From Chelydra serpentina (Eukaryota; Chordata; Testudines; Chelydridae), in the NCBI GenBank assembly GCA_037349315.1, contig JBAIAC010000057.1, positions 5,208,001-5,272,000 of the forward strand: a stretch of DNA of 64,000 nucleotides, in the 5' to 3' direction. The position numbers were made by a program, and so were the translations under genes. Within the stretch, counting starts at the first letter, position 1. Every line of letters starts with the position of its first letter. A model generated the notes under the pieces. That model searched no databases and had not been told where the DNA came from. It saw only the letters and a list, made by a program, of their open reading frames with translations. Below, piece after piece: positions 22,111 through 34,300 of the stretch.

Positions 22111-24149
22111 CTGCCTCTCAGTGTTTGCCATGCTCTGTCCTGCCAGGCCCAGACCTTTGCCCCCATAGCCCATGGGTTCCTGCAGGGATCCTCCCTCCTC
22201 TCTGAGTTAATGGAGGAGCTGGGTGGCAAGGGGCCTAGTGCTGGGTCAGAAGGGTGCAGGGCAAGGATGGCTCAAGATGGGAGGGTGTCTCCATTCAGTG
22301 TGTTCCCTCCTCTCCTGCTCACCCCGCCCCACTCCTGGCTCTGCTGCCCTTACACCCTCGCTCCCTCTGGCAGCATCCGATCCCAGCTTCTCATCATCAT
22401 TCTAGGACTGGGCAGAGCTCCTTCGCGGGGTGCTAAATAATCCCAGTTACAAGCTGGGGAGAGGGCGAAGGCCCGAGAGACAGAGACGGCAAGGAACAAA
22501 CCACCCTCTTAGCCCCAAGCAGAGACTGGAGGAGCTGAGGGATCATCTCGCTTAGGGTTGGCCTTAAAGCCATTCCCCCCTCTCCAGAGTGGAAGGATGA
22601 GCATGTTCTGTGCTGCAACATCAGCGCTGGTTTCAGCAGGCTGCCAGCCCTCGGCAGATTGCGCTAGATACTGTTTTGATGAAATAAGTTGCTGGCACTC
22701 ACTCCTAGCTCAGCGGTGGAGTAATACCCCATGGGCTGTCATTCACTGCTCTGAGACACCTAGAGAGATGTGTAAGCTTCCACACTAGCCCCGCTCCCTG
22801 TCTCAGCCATGCCCGCTGGACCCATGCCAAAGGGCACGATTGCTTCCAAGCAGGTTGCTTAGAAATGATGAATGCCTGTTAGAACTAGATCAAATCCAGA
22901 AGTCTGAATTTGCGTTGGGGAGCTGAGCGCAGGCTGCAGCTTCAACTAAGGGAAACACAAAGAGACAGTTCGTTTGCAACTCTGGCCTTCCCTATTTGAA
23001 GTGGTTTGAGGAGCCAATTTACGCACTGTTTATCAAGACCATTAGCGACGTGCGAAGACACTGGCTCCCAGACATGTAAGAAATGAGCAGCTGACATTTG
23101 GAAGGCAGCGGCTGAGAGAGACACGCTGGGTTCAATTTTAAATACTGTGCCTCAGGAAATTGCTCCTGTTACTGCTAACGAGAGTAATGGGAATTCTGCT
23201 GGGCTGTGGGGCTGCTCGTTTACTCAAGCACATCAATACTTAACAACCTTATTTTTTTCACCCCACCTTATGGAACAGCAAATATGCAGACTCTTTCCAC
23301 TGGGGACAGCAATCTGGCTAATGCAGTTCCTAAGACTCACTCTTCCTATGTGCTTGTTACCTATTTGTATTCTGGGTTAGCAGCTCAATGGATGCTGAGG
23401 GGCAGAAGTTTGGGCTATTCTGGGGAATGGAGACTAACAAAGGACAGCAAGGACCAACTGTAACCATGTGTCTTTTATGAGGAGTTGGAGGAACTTCCCC
23501 TTACGGTCCTGCCCACACTATGGTTGCAAACTTATACACTCACAGCTGCTGCTGGGGCCGGTTTGGCTTCCCCAGTCTCCCTGCCCATGGGGTCCTGGGA
23601 TGCTTGTGTTCCCCATTGTTACTTGTTTATAAAACTCTCCTCGACAACTCTGTTAGGGGTAGGTTATAGCCCGGTTCTTAGGAAAGAAGTCATTGGTACT
23701 TGAAACCATGGTACGTTGCTATACGAAACAGCGTTTAGTTACGTTGGTGAAATCAATGGCCGTTAGGAGCCTACGTACTTTTGAGGATCCGGGCCTGACT
23801 TCTTATTCACGACAGACAGAACTGTTGATGGATGGTACAAATGATTGTCTTACATCCTTAAGAGAAGATGACACATACTAAAAGGAAGGGAATATATCAG
23901 CACACTGGTTCCTGGTCCAAATGCCAGATATTCCATTGAGAATACAAACTGTTGGGCTGTCTTCCAACCTTTTGAGCTCCATCCATTTCTAGTACTGTAC
24001 ATACTCTGCCATGCTAGGAAGGGGCTAGTTTTATCTATGGTTGGGGGAAGGACAAACTGGTAGAATTTCAGCTGCTACTGTCCCAAGGGTGATAGACAAA
24101 AGTGCTTAAGATTTATATATATATTTGCTTTAAAAAAAAAATGCGGACA
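22111..24149. other. Intergenic between PEF1 promoter and COL16A1 3' end
   Basis: No gene, RNA gene or clear mobile element seen. Spacing between the two genes is about 2.5 kb. Confidence 0.6.
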
Positions 24150-24167
24150 AAGCTTGGGCAGGAATGT

Positions 24168-24173
24168 TTTATT
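24168..24173 (-). terminator. COL16A1: Candidate COL16A1 poly(A) signal AATAAA
   Basis: First canonical minus-strand hexamer I found after the stop codon, about 975 bases downstream, in an AT-rich stretch. Confidence 0.45.
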
Positions 24174-24982
24174 ATTTTCTTTGTTTGCTCACCAGATTCA
24201 ACCCGCTTCAGGGAGGAAAGCAACCCTCCCTTTCGCATACAGAGCTGAAACGTGGTAACGGACTGCTCAGACGCTGTATTTTAATATTTGGAAACCGGTC
24301 TAGCACTTAGCAACCCAGTCGCGATGTTTAGATAGGCACTTGTTTTTCCATCACACGAAAATGTTGGGCTTTGAGTGAAAGGCCAGCACGAGTGCAGAGT
24401 GCTCTGCATTATGTCTATGAGAAGATGCACAGAGGCCTGCTGCAGATGCTGAAAAATGTCTTGGTGATTCAGCTTGCTTGGTCTTATTTTTCCCTAGAAT
24501 GACTCTATGCTGAGGGCCAAGACTTTGTGCAGGAGTGACATTGGCACCAGGAGATGGCTGACGGCACATGTGATGCTGGCACGTTACAAACGAAAGGAGT
24601 GGCAGAGCATGCACTGCAACCCAAAGGAAAGGCACGTGGGGGCAGAGGGAGAGTTGTCTCAGTCATGTGAACAGTGGAGGTGGGATCTGGAAACTTGCCT
24701 GAAGTTCCCACCCCGTAACAGCTGAGGCTGCTCAGAGGCGTGACAGTTAAAAATACCCTTCCTTCCCTCGCCTTCCCCTCTTTTTCCGCCCCCATGCCCA
24801 AAGTGCTGGCGATGACCAGGTCTTGAAAGACTAATAATTAATTGAAAGGACAGAAGAAGACACAAGAAGGCGCAGGTTTGGCCAGGGCAATGATAAGCGA
24901 AGACACCATCATGAAATGGATTTTGGCTGACCGCAGATGGCAGTGTCCAGTTCCCTTTACAAACACAAGAACAGACGCTCAC

Positions 24983-25001
24983 TCACACACACACACACAC
25001 A
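24983..25001. repeat. (CA)n microsatellite
   Basis: About nine CA units inside the inferred COL16A1 3' UTR. Confidence 0.85.
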
Positions 25002-25145
25002 AATGCCGTCACGAGAGATTTAACCCCACTGGAAATGGAAAGAAAAAATATTAACAGCAATAAAAAATCATTCACGACCAGTCGCGAGGCCCGAGCTTTG
25101 GTCATTCCCAATGGAGTCCTTTGTGAAAATGCCCTACAGGTCTGC

Positions 25146-25348
25146 TCAGCCTAAGGGTCCTTTCATGTTTTTGGGCTCGTACATCGGTTGCTCAAGGGGC
25201 ATCATGCTGAAGCAATCGGAAGGGTTACAATGTCCGGTCTTTCCAGGCTGCCCTGTAGCTCCGGGTGGTCCAGGAACGCCTGGGATGCCTTGCTGTCCCA
25301 TAGGCCCAGGCGGACCTAGCTTGCCATACCCCGGTGGCCCTTGGGGAC
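25146..25348 (-). CDS. COL16A1: COL16A1 last coding exon
   Basis: 203 nt, starts in phase 1; acceptor cttcag. Ends COL1 ([12 protein letters not shown] through GQPGKTG) and adds the C-terminal tail starting [14 protein letters not shown] and finishing NMKGPLG-stop. The CNPSDC pair could form interchain disulfides. Confidence 0.95.
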
Positions 25349-28300
25349 CTGAAGAGGAGAAACAAGAAAGGGGAGGGAAGAGAGGAGCTGAGAAGGCTGT
25401 TTGTGCAAAGCCAAGCCCAGATGCTTGACTGGCTGGTTCTTGCTCAAGGTCTAACTGATCGCTATAGGCGAGGTCAGGAAGGTATTTTCTTCAGGTCAGA
25501 CTAGCAGTGACCTTGGGGGAGGGGGGGTTGCCCTCCTCTGCAGCGTGTGGGTGTGGGTCACGGCCAGGATTATCTGGGTCTCTCTCACATACTCATTTCC
25601 CTGCCATTGTGGGGGCCTCGGGCACCGGGGCACCTCGGTCCCTCCCATTCTCTGCCTGTGGGCAGTGACACGTTGGTCTGATTTCGATTGTTGGGTTCAG
25701 TGCTGGTGGCCTTTGAGATCCAGGTCAGACTAGAGGATCTGGTGATCCCTTCTGGCCTTAAACTCTATGACTCCGTTAAAGCCGACCCACCACAGTTCAG
25801 AGGGTTTGGATGGAAAGGCTTTGGTCTGAGACCCTCAGTCTGTCTCACATTGTTTGGAGAAGCTGAACCAGGAGGAGATTTCCCCCTGAAGCACCGGGCG
25901 TCAATCACCATCCATGTCCCTGCAGCAGGAAGGGCTAACGAGTTGACCTTAAAAATGCAGAACAAATTGGGTCCCTGTTGTGATGCGTGCAGGGGTCTTA
26001 CCGGGCGCCCCCGGCGGGCCGCTTTCTCCCATAACGCCAATGCCCTTCTCTCCCTTTTCTCCTTTGGTGCCCGGCTCACCTGGAATGCGAGAGTGCAGTA
26101 AGAAACCCCAGTCACAGAGTGCAATGCGCAGGAGCGACAGAGAGGGAGGAAAGGATGATTCCAGAGAGTGAGCGCATGCAAGGCTACCAGTGGAAAGAGA
26201 AGGCGTGAAGCACACACATGGACTGGCAGGAGCCCCCTGGAGTTCCCTGAACCTGCTTTGCAATCCCGCAGCGGTGAATTCCACCTCTGCCACCACGCCA
26301 TTAAAAATCTCCTGACCCCGGAGGCCATTTCTGAAACGCGCAGAAACGGCAGGGAAGCGGAGATGCAAATAAAGGGCTTCCGGAAGAACGACCTACCTCT
26401 CATGCCCGGCACACCTTGCCGCCCTTCTCGCCCGATCTGTCCCGGTAACCCAGGGGATCCAGGAGGTCCTGGCCGCCCTGGTGATCCATCTTTACCAGGG
26501 TGACCTGGTCGTCCTGGGGAGGCAGCCATCTCCACCGGGAATTGCATCCTGGAGGCGTAGTACGCCATCCTCTCTGCAGAGAGAGACACAGAGAGCCAAT
26601 GACTGTGCCAGCCAGGGGTTATATCGACCCCAAACTCTTGCTATCAGGGGTGTGGGAAGCCCACAATGGTGGGGGCTTATCTGAAGACCCTGCGGGGTCT
26701 AAAAGTGCATAGGAAATGCCAGCTCAGGAAGTGACAACTGGCTCAAAGAACACAGCAGGTTGCTGGAGGGAAGCAGGAGCCGGGGCCAAACACCATGTGC
26801 TTATTCAAAGGGCTCTGAGATGTAACGCGCACACAGATCCTCGGCTCCTAACGCGGCACACCCTACACGAGGTAGTGGTACGTTGGTCTCCTTGGGAAGG
26901 ATGAAGGGCAGCGCTAACCCTTCTGCGCTTGGGCCTCGTGGATCCACAGACTGTTGTAGCTCTTTCAGACCGGCCGCGCCAAGCACTAAGCCGTCACTTG
27001 CAGCTCAGTCCAGCCCTCCGGCCTCCCGTTCCCACCGCCCCGCTTACCGTCAAACATTTTGTTCAGCTCTTGCCGGATGAACCGCTTGATTTCGTCGTAA
27101 TTCACCATGTCTCCCTAGAGAGAGGGGATGGGAAAAACCACAAAGCAAAACTCAGCCCGGGAAAAGGCAGCAGGATTATATGCCTCGCCCGTGGCCACAG
27201 AGTGAGTCAGTAGCAGAGCTAGGAATAGAACCCAGGAGTCCTGATGCTCAGAGCCAGATCGTGAACCCTCATCCAGGCTGCTTTGTTCTGCGAGAAACCC
27301 CCCAGCCCCCCAGCAGCAGGCACTTACCCCTTCTCCCCCTTACCATTGTGCCGGGGAGTCCTGGCGTCCCTGGGCTGCCAGCAGGTCCTGGGGAGCCCGG
27401 ATGGCCTCTCTCTCCTGGAGAGCCACGTGGTCCCACAGGGCCCATGCTGCCACTTTTCCCTGGTCCTCCAGGCATGCCAGCTCTCCCTTTCTCGCCAGAG
27501 TGCCCTCTCTCCCCTGCAGTGCCAGCTTCACCCTGGAATACACAGGAAGAAGCCAGATACTGTCAGAGGCAGAAATCTCTCCAGTTCCTCGTCACCGTTC
27601 CCCACCCGGACAAGGGGCGGGTCTCTCTCTCTCCAGCACAGCAGCTCTCAGGGCAACCTGAGCACGGGCTGGCCCCTCCAGGGATCCCAGGCAGCAGGAC
27701 TGCCGCTGGGGAAGCATTCACCTCCGCAGCCCCCGCTGCAAAGCGACAGGGCCCCGGCGCAGCAGCTGTCCAGAGCATTAGGCTCAGCATCATGGAGCAA
27801 AGCCGACCTGCTCTTACCTTCTGGCCAGCTGGTCCTAACGGTCCAGGCTTCCCTGGCGGGCCCTAGAAGGAGGCAAAAGGGAGCAGGGGTCACGGGAAGT
27901 TCTGCTCTGGCATGGTTTCTAGACCTAGGGCTGGTGGCCCCTGCCCATCTTGGTGCCAGGGTCTAAGCCTGTGTGAAGGCAGGATACTGGAGAGGCAGCA
28001 GTGGCTGGGGAGCGCTCTCTCGCTCTCTCTCGGGCTCTGAGGAACAGGACGCTTAAAGCGAAACAAAGAGGTTTCCGAATGACTGCAGCCGATCTGGGTC
28101 GGGAGCTTTGAGCAGCGGGATGCCACGTCTGAGTCCCAGATGTTAGGGCCAGAGGTGACCATTACGATCCCCTAGTCTGACCCCTTGCGTAGCACCGGCC
28201 ACGGATCCCACCCTGTCACTCCAACGTCAAGCCTGTATCTCGTGGTGAGCTCGTGCTCAGCTTTCAGCTCTCTCCTCCTCTCATGCCAAAGAGCCTCCTT

Positions 28301-31300
28301 TATGAAACGGGCTGAGGCCCTGTCTGGATCCCTGCCTCGTTAGGCTAACCCTGCCTGGGTGCAGGAAGCAGGAACGTCGAAGCAGGGAGTTTAGCCCCTG
28401 GCACAACTTGTGGGATATGAACACATGCTTGTGGGTACATTGCCTGTTATCCTCCAGGCACTGGCCTCACGGGGTGACACTAGGGAACTGCCACTTCCTC
28501 CACTCTGACGGCAAACCAGGAAGTCCCACCTTCCGGGGTGGGACGCTGCCCCTGGTGGCAGGGAATGGGCAGTGCAGGAATCTTTATGGGGTGAGGAGCC
28601 ACTTCCCGCTAGGGGTCCGGCTCTAGATCACAAAAGCAGCTCGAGACGTCGTGATAGGGCAGTCCGAAGCCAGGCCTGAGCATCGCCCCCTAGGCTGTCA
28701 TTCTTTATCCTCAGCTGGGCATCTATGGCGCGCTCAGCGCTGCTGGGCGTGACATCGCTGGTGCCCAGGGGAGTTTTGCCTGAGTAAGGGCCGTGGGTCT
28801 TGGCTCAGCGGCGGCACCGGATGCAAACACGATCCTGTTGCAATAACGGGCCGGGAGAAGTAGGGGGCAGAGAGCGCAGCGTGAACCTGCCGCACTCACT
28901 GCTGTGGGACAGAGAGCGCATGTGTGTGTGGGGAGGGGGGGAGGGGGGGGAAGGGGCGGGGGAGAACATCATGGCCAGCATCACAATACCTCTTTCCCAG
29001 CTGCTCCATCCGCGCCCATCTCGCCCTGGGAAATCAAAGACGGAAACATGAAACATTCCAGAGCCCTCCGTGCTCCCCCCCACGCCCTCCCACAGGAAAG
29101 GCACCTGAGCCCAAACCCGCCCAGGATGCCGTGGCTGAGAACGCATCTCGGGCTCGGACCCCGTCAGCACTCTCCGAGTAAGGAACGCACAACAACCAAC
29201 GGGGAGGTCACCAGGGCAGCCCACAGCAGTGCACGTGCTGTCGCACGGATGGATGGATGTTGCTGAATCCACCCCGCACCCAGCGAAGGATGGATGGGCT
29301 AAGCCTGGCACAGCCCAGATTGGCATGCCCTAATTGGCAAACCTGGCACCATATAGAGGAACTTGGCAACCTCAGCGCACCCCAGCGTGCTTTGTTCCCC
29401 GTCGCTGCCCACAGGACAGTTCCAACGGGGGCTCAGTGTTTGATGTCTAAGCCTCCCCCCCACCCTGCCCCCACAGACATTGTGCGCCCCAGGCTCTGGC
29501 ATTGCCCTATTCCGTGTCACGTCGCCATTGACATGCAGCACTCACGGGTGGTCCAGGGTGGCCTGGGGTCCCGGGTTGCCCGGGCATCCCTGCGACACCT
29601 CTTTCCCCTGAAGATCCCCTCTCGCCCTTCAATCCCTGGAGAACGGGGAAAAAGGAGAGAGCGCTGGTTTCAGACGTTATCTCGAGAGTGAGAACGAAGC
29701 CATCAATAGGTGCCCAAGTGCGGCCCCGGGCACTCAAACTTGCAGTCGCGACAAGAACGGGCAAGGTACGGGAGCTCCACCGCTGAGCCAGTTCTCAAAT
29801 GTGGCCCCAATTGGAAACTGGGCCCTACATCACCTCGCCTGGCCCCTGATCCAGCCGAGGCTGGAGAACTGGACCCTGGATCAGATCCCAGACGACCTCC
29901 TGAGTCCCATCAGCCACGTTCGCTCCTGAGCATGGCCCTGGCACGGCTTCGCGTGCCACCGGCCCGCCAACGCTGCTTGGCAAAGGCAGTTCAGCTTTTC
30001 ACGCACAGCCTCTGCCTGGGTGATGGTGGCATTTGGGAACATTTCTTATGATGCTGGCAGAGCAAAGCTGGTAACAAGGCCAGGGCGAGACCCCCAGGGT
30101 GGTCTCCGCTCTCCCTGTCTGACCCTCGCTGAAACCCACTCTGGGAAGAGTGAGGCTGCAGGAGACTAAACATCCTCCTACAGACCTGTGCCGATGGAGA
30201 TGCCCCTGGAGCAGGGACAGCACTTACCATGCCTGTGAGTCCGGCTGGGCCCGGCTGGCCTGGGCTTCCTGGGGGACCCTAACGAGTGAGAAGGAATGAG
30301 GACATTTTAACAGAGTAACAATTGACCTGGAAGCAGGAGCCAAAGCCAGGCTTGGAAAAGGCCGATCGGCTCCTACCCGTCCAGGGAGCCAGGGGCAGGG
30401 CACTGTGCAGTCCGTGCAGTGTCCACTACACCCGTCAGCGCGCGTCTTTAAACTGGAGGAACCGAATGGGCGATTGGCACCTCCCACCAGACTTCTGGAC
30501 ACTGTCCTGCCGAGCAGCCTTGCCCGGGCCCAGTCATTTTATGTAGGGGCAAGTCAAATATCATCATCTCTTACAGCGCCTCCTGCTGGCAGAGGCTGGG
30601 ACTGCAGTTTCTGAGAGTTCCCCCAAGCAACCCACCACCCTCTTGAAGTGCTTGCTGCTGGGACTGGCATTGGTGAGACTTCCCCTACAGTCAGGGCCTC
30701 TGCATCAGCCCCTACAGCACCTCCTGCTGGGCGAGGCTGGGGCTGGCGTGAGCTCACGCAGCCCTGTGTTTTCCCCCCTCGGTGCCGGATTAACACAATG
30801 CAATTGGGATGTTGTCCCCTCTTCTCAACCAGAGCAAAAATTCAACTTACTGCATGGCCCGGAGTCCCCTGTCTGCCTTGGGGTCCCATGGGACCAGGTT
30901 CCCCCTGCAAAAGACAGCGATTATATCCCGAGCGTGCTCAGTCACAGCCCGTACAGTACATGCCCCTCCTCGCCCCGCTGGCCTGTACGCAAGAGCAAGA
31001 GAACCGCCAGGGGAACCGGGCCCCGTCCCCGAGAATCTGGGCGTGCGTTTGCACACACTGTACTTCAGCCTTCCAGGCCAGATCCTCGTGGCTGTAACCC
31101 GAGGTAGCTCCATTGACTTCAACAGAGCTGCACTCATTTGTCCCATGCAGAGCCTGGCTCTATGGCTGAAGTTCTCCTGTGAGTCGCTCAGGGTGTGTCC
31201 ACACTGCAATTAAACCCCTGTGGCTGGCTCACGTCAGCTCACTCGGGCTATGGGGCTGCTGAATTGGGGTAGGGCCGGAGCTTGAGCTCTGGGACCCCGC

Positions 31301-34300
31301 GAGGGGGAAGGGGCTTGGGACCAGCGGTCGGGGAGCAGAAACACAATCGTGGCCGGCCCTCATGTACAGGGGTGGGTCACTGCCGGGAGCCGCACACGGC
31401 ACACTGAGCATTAAACCCCCCGTCCTTCCGCGCTGCACGGACTCACCTCTGCCCCTGGCCGGCCCGTGCTTCCGGGGGGCCCGGGTTTGCCACAGTCACC
31501 CTGGAAAGAAGAAGACACAGCATGGAGCATCATGCACACGCCGCGTGTAGACGGAGAGCTAGGGACCAGGGAGTCTGGGCGGCATGGGGTTTGTCACACC
31601 GGATCCGGTCACTGGGCCAGCCAAGCTGGTATCCTGCCTCTCCCTGGGCAGAGGAACGCGACATGGCAGCCACATGGGCAGTGCCGTGATCAATGACCAT
31701 CACATCCTCTTAGCTTGCGTCGCTGCCAACAGGGACTTCAGTGGATCTACACCAGCTTATTCCAGCTGGGGACATGACCCCATTGGGATCATAAAATTAT
31801 CCAGCCCTTTAAAAACTGGCGGCCCAGGAGGTACCCAGCCTCTGCCGCCATCTGACCAAGCAATCCTACGCCGGCACGCAGCGATGAAAAGGTCCCACCC
31901 TTGTGGGGAATGGCCTGGTGTGACGAACTAGGACTGTAGTTAAGGTTTCCCTGAGTACTGTGTGGGTGCCTCAGTTTCCCCTATGCGGTGCTTGAGTATC
32001 TAGGTGGTGGGACAACGGTGCATGATTGTTACAAAGCCCTAGAAGGCAGAGGCCTGGACACAGAGAATGGCTCTGTCTCCTGGCAACAGATGGCCCGGCC
32101 CCTTGCCCGGCAAAGGTGAGAGCTGAAGGTGTGAGAACAAAGGGATCAGGTGACCTCCTGGCCCGGGAAGGAGACAAAGGTGGAGGAGGGGCTGGAGAGT
32201 TTCAGTTTGAAGCTGGCCGGGGAAGAGGGAGAGAGGCAGACAGGGTCTGGCCTCCCTGCCCCGGTTGGAGCGGTGGGGCGAAATGCAGGGAGCCCCAGGC
32301 TGGGGTCTAAGCTCCCTGCCCCCCGGAAGGACCCGACTGAGGGGTCCTGGATGTACTGACAAGCTCTGGTTGGGCTGTGTTCCTGGCATCTCTAATAAAC
32401 CTTCTGTTCTACTGGCTGGCTGAGACTCCCAGTGAATCCGGGGAAGAGGGGTGCAGGGTCGGACTCCCCTATACTCCGTGACACCTGGCTTGACCAGAAG
32501 AGGAAGCTGCTGCCACAACTGTACGTCACAAGTACATCACTGCCCAGCCCCGGCAACGCTACAAGCCAGGCTGGTTCACCTCCGTCCCTGGAAGCTGCCG
32601 GGCTGCCCTGAGGTTGGCTCGGTCCCTTTGGAGTGGGCTTGCAGCGGATGAACACTGAGTGCTGGTGGATGCTGTGGCCCGATCTCTGCACCAGTCAGGG
32701 GGGTGGGTGAGACTCCTGGGGGGCACTAGCTCTGAAGGACGGTGTCGGAGAATGACGGGGTGCTGAATACGCCGAGGGGCCCTGGGGGTGGGGCCACGGC
32801 AGCCAACCAGAGCAGGAAGTTTCAAATAGCAAAACCACTCCACGACCCTCCCACAGCTCTTCCAGTCGCCCCAGACACTAACCAGGCAGATTAGAACCTC
32901 TGGCTCTACGCAGGGTGCCATTCACCCCATGCGGCGGGCCCAGCACGAGGCTCTGTGCCCCTAAGGGGGAAAGCTGGCCCTGCTGAACTCAATGAGAGTT
33001 GGCAGCTGGCTCCAGTGGGGCTAGGATTTCCCCCTAAGGGTTTACGCAGGGCCTGGGCCTGGTGAATGTTGCTCCCGGCGAGCCCCCGCCCTCGGCGATC
33101 TCAAGGGGGAGGTTTCACAAAGCAGCAGAGGCCAGGTGCGGATTCCCTGAGGCTGTAACAATGGCAGCACACCGGCTCACCTTCTGGCCTGGGAGACCTG
33201 GGTGGCCGGGTTTCCCCTTGAAGCCCTGGCGGGGGAAAGGAGAGAAGAATTACTCTCTAGCATTAGGTGATCAGGGCCTTCCTGGCAGGCTCTGTGCAGT
33301 CCCCCTGCCTCCCTCCCTCGGGCACGCAGACACCCACCCACGCCAGCCGCCAGGGAGCTCTTCATGCCATACCAAACCCACCGGGAGCCCCCAGAGCGGG
33401 CCAAGGGCAGGCAGCTCTCCAGCTTCTGACGAATTACCTCTGGCCACCGGTGGAGATGGGGCCGCTTTCGCCAGCTCTCGAGTCCAGCGCTTCTCCTTCC
33501 TCTTCAACAATCATCTAACTCCCCTCCCTCTGAAATTCAATGCAACCCCCACTTACAAGGCATGGCTCCCCCGCTCCCCCGGCAGTGGGGGTGCTGTCTC
33601 CCAGGGAGAGGGCCAAAGCTGCATTTTGCGGGGGGACCTCCAGGAAAGCCCAGCTACCGGTTAAGCTCTCGCCGTCTGAATCTTTGTCAGGACTCTTAGC
33701 AGGCCCATTGCCCCGGCAGGCCCTTGCCTTGAGAGTCTGGCAAGGAAAGACCCAAACTGGGGACGCCTCGTGACATGCACCAGGGAGCGATTCAGGAATC
33801 CAGCCATGACTTACCGGAATCCCCATCATCCCTGGGGGCCCTGCAGGACCCGGGTCGCCCTAAGGAAAGAGGCAATGGACACAGAATTAGGGTCGCTGTG
33901 GCAAGAAGTTTCAGGTGTGTTTGACGTCCCGCCTGGGAGAGAAACCCCAGGAGTGGGACCCAGCTCCCTCCTTTCTGAGGAGGGGGAGAATAGCCTCTAC
34001 CTCTGCTCCCCCGCCGAGGTGGCCAACAGCTTGGGATGAAGGCCAAGCTCACCCCATTTGGGCTTCTGGTACGAGCCTCAGCCCAGGCTCAGCAGAAGGT
34101 CAGTGAATGCTTCACGCCTGCCGGGGCCCAGTTCTGAGCAGAACTGTGAGAAAATAGGTACGAAACCCCGTCCCGTTTTCTTACCCGCATCCCTGGCTTC
34201 CCGTCCTTCCCATCCAGTCCTTCCAAGCCGGCTGGGCCCTGGGACATCACGGGGAGAGCAAGACCGAGAACAAGAGAACTCGTGAGAGGCCTGTTCATTC

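Larger units (their letters stand above)
24150..25145 (-). other. COL16A1: COL16A1 3' UTR (inferred)
   Basis: Non-coding stretch from the COL16A1 stop to the first minus-strand AATAAA at 24,168-24,173. Contains a short (CA)n run at 24,983-25,001. The end is inferred from the hexamer. Confidence 0.5.

Noticed and set aside
21676..22205. Gly/Arg-rich and Pro-rich frames at 21.7-22.2 kb
   Set aside because: Low-complexity translation of the second C-rich array; no supporting feature.
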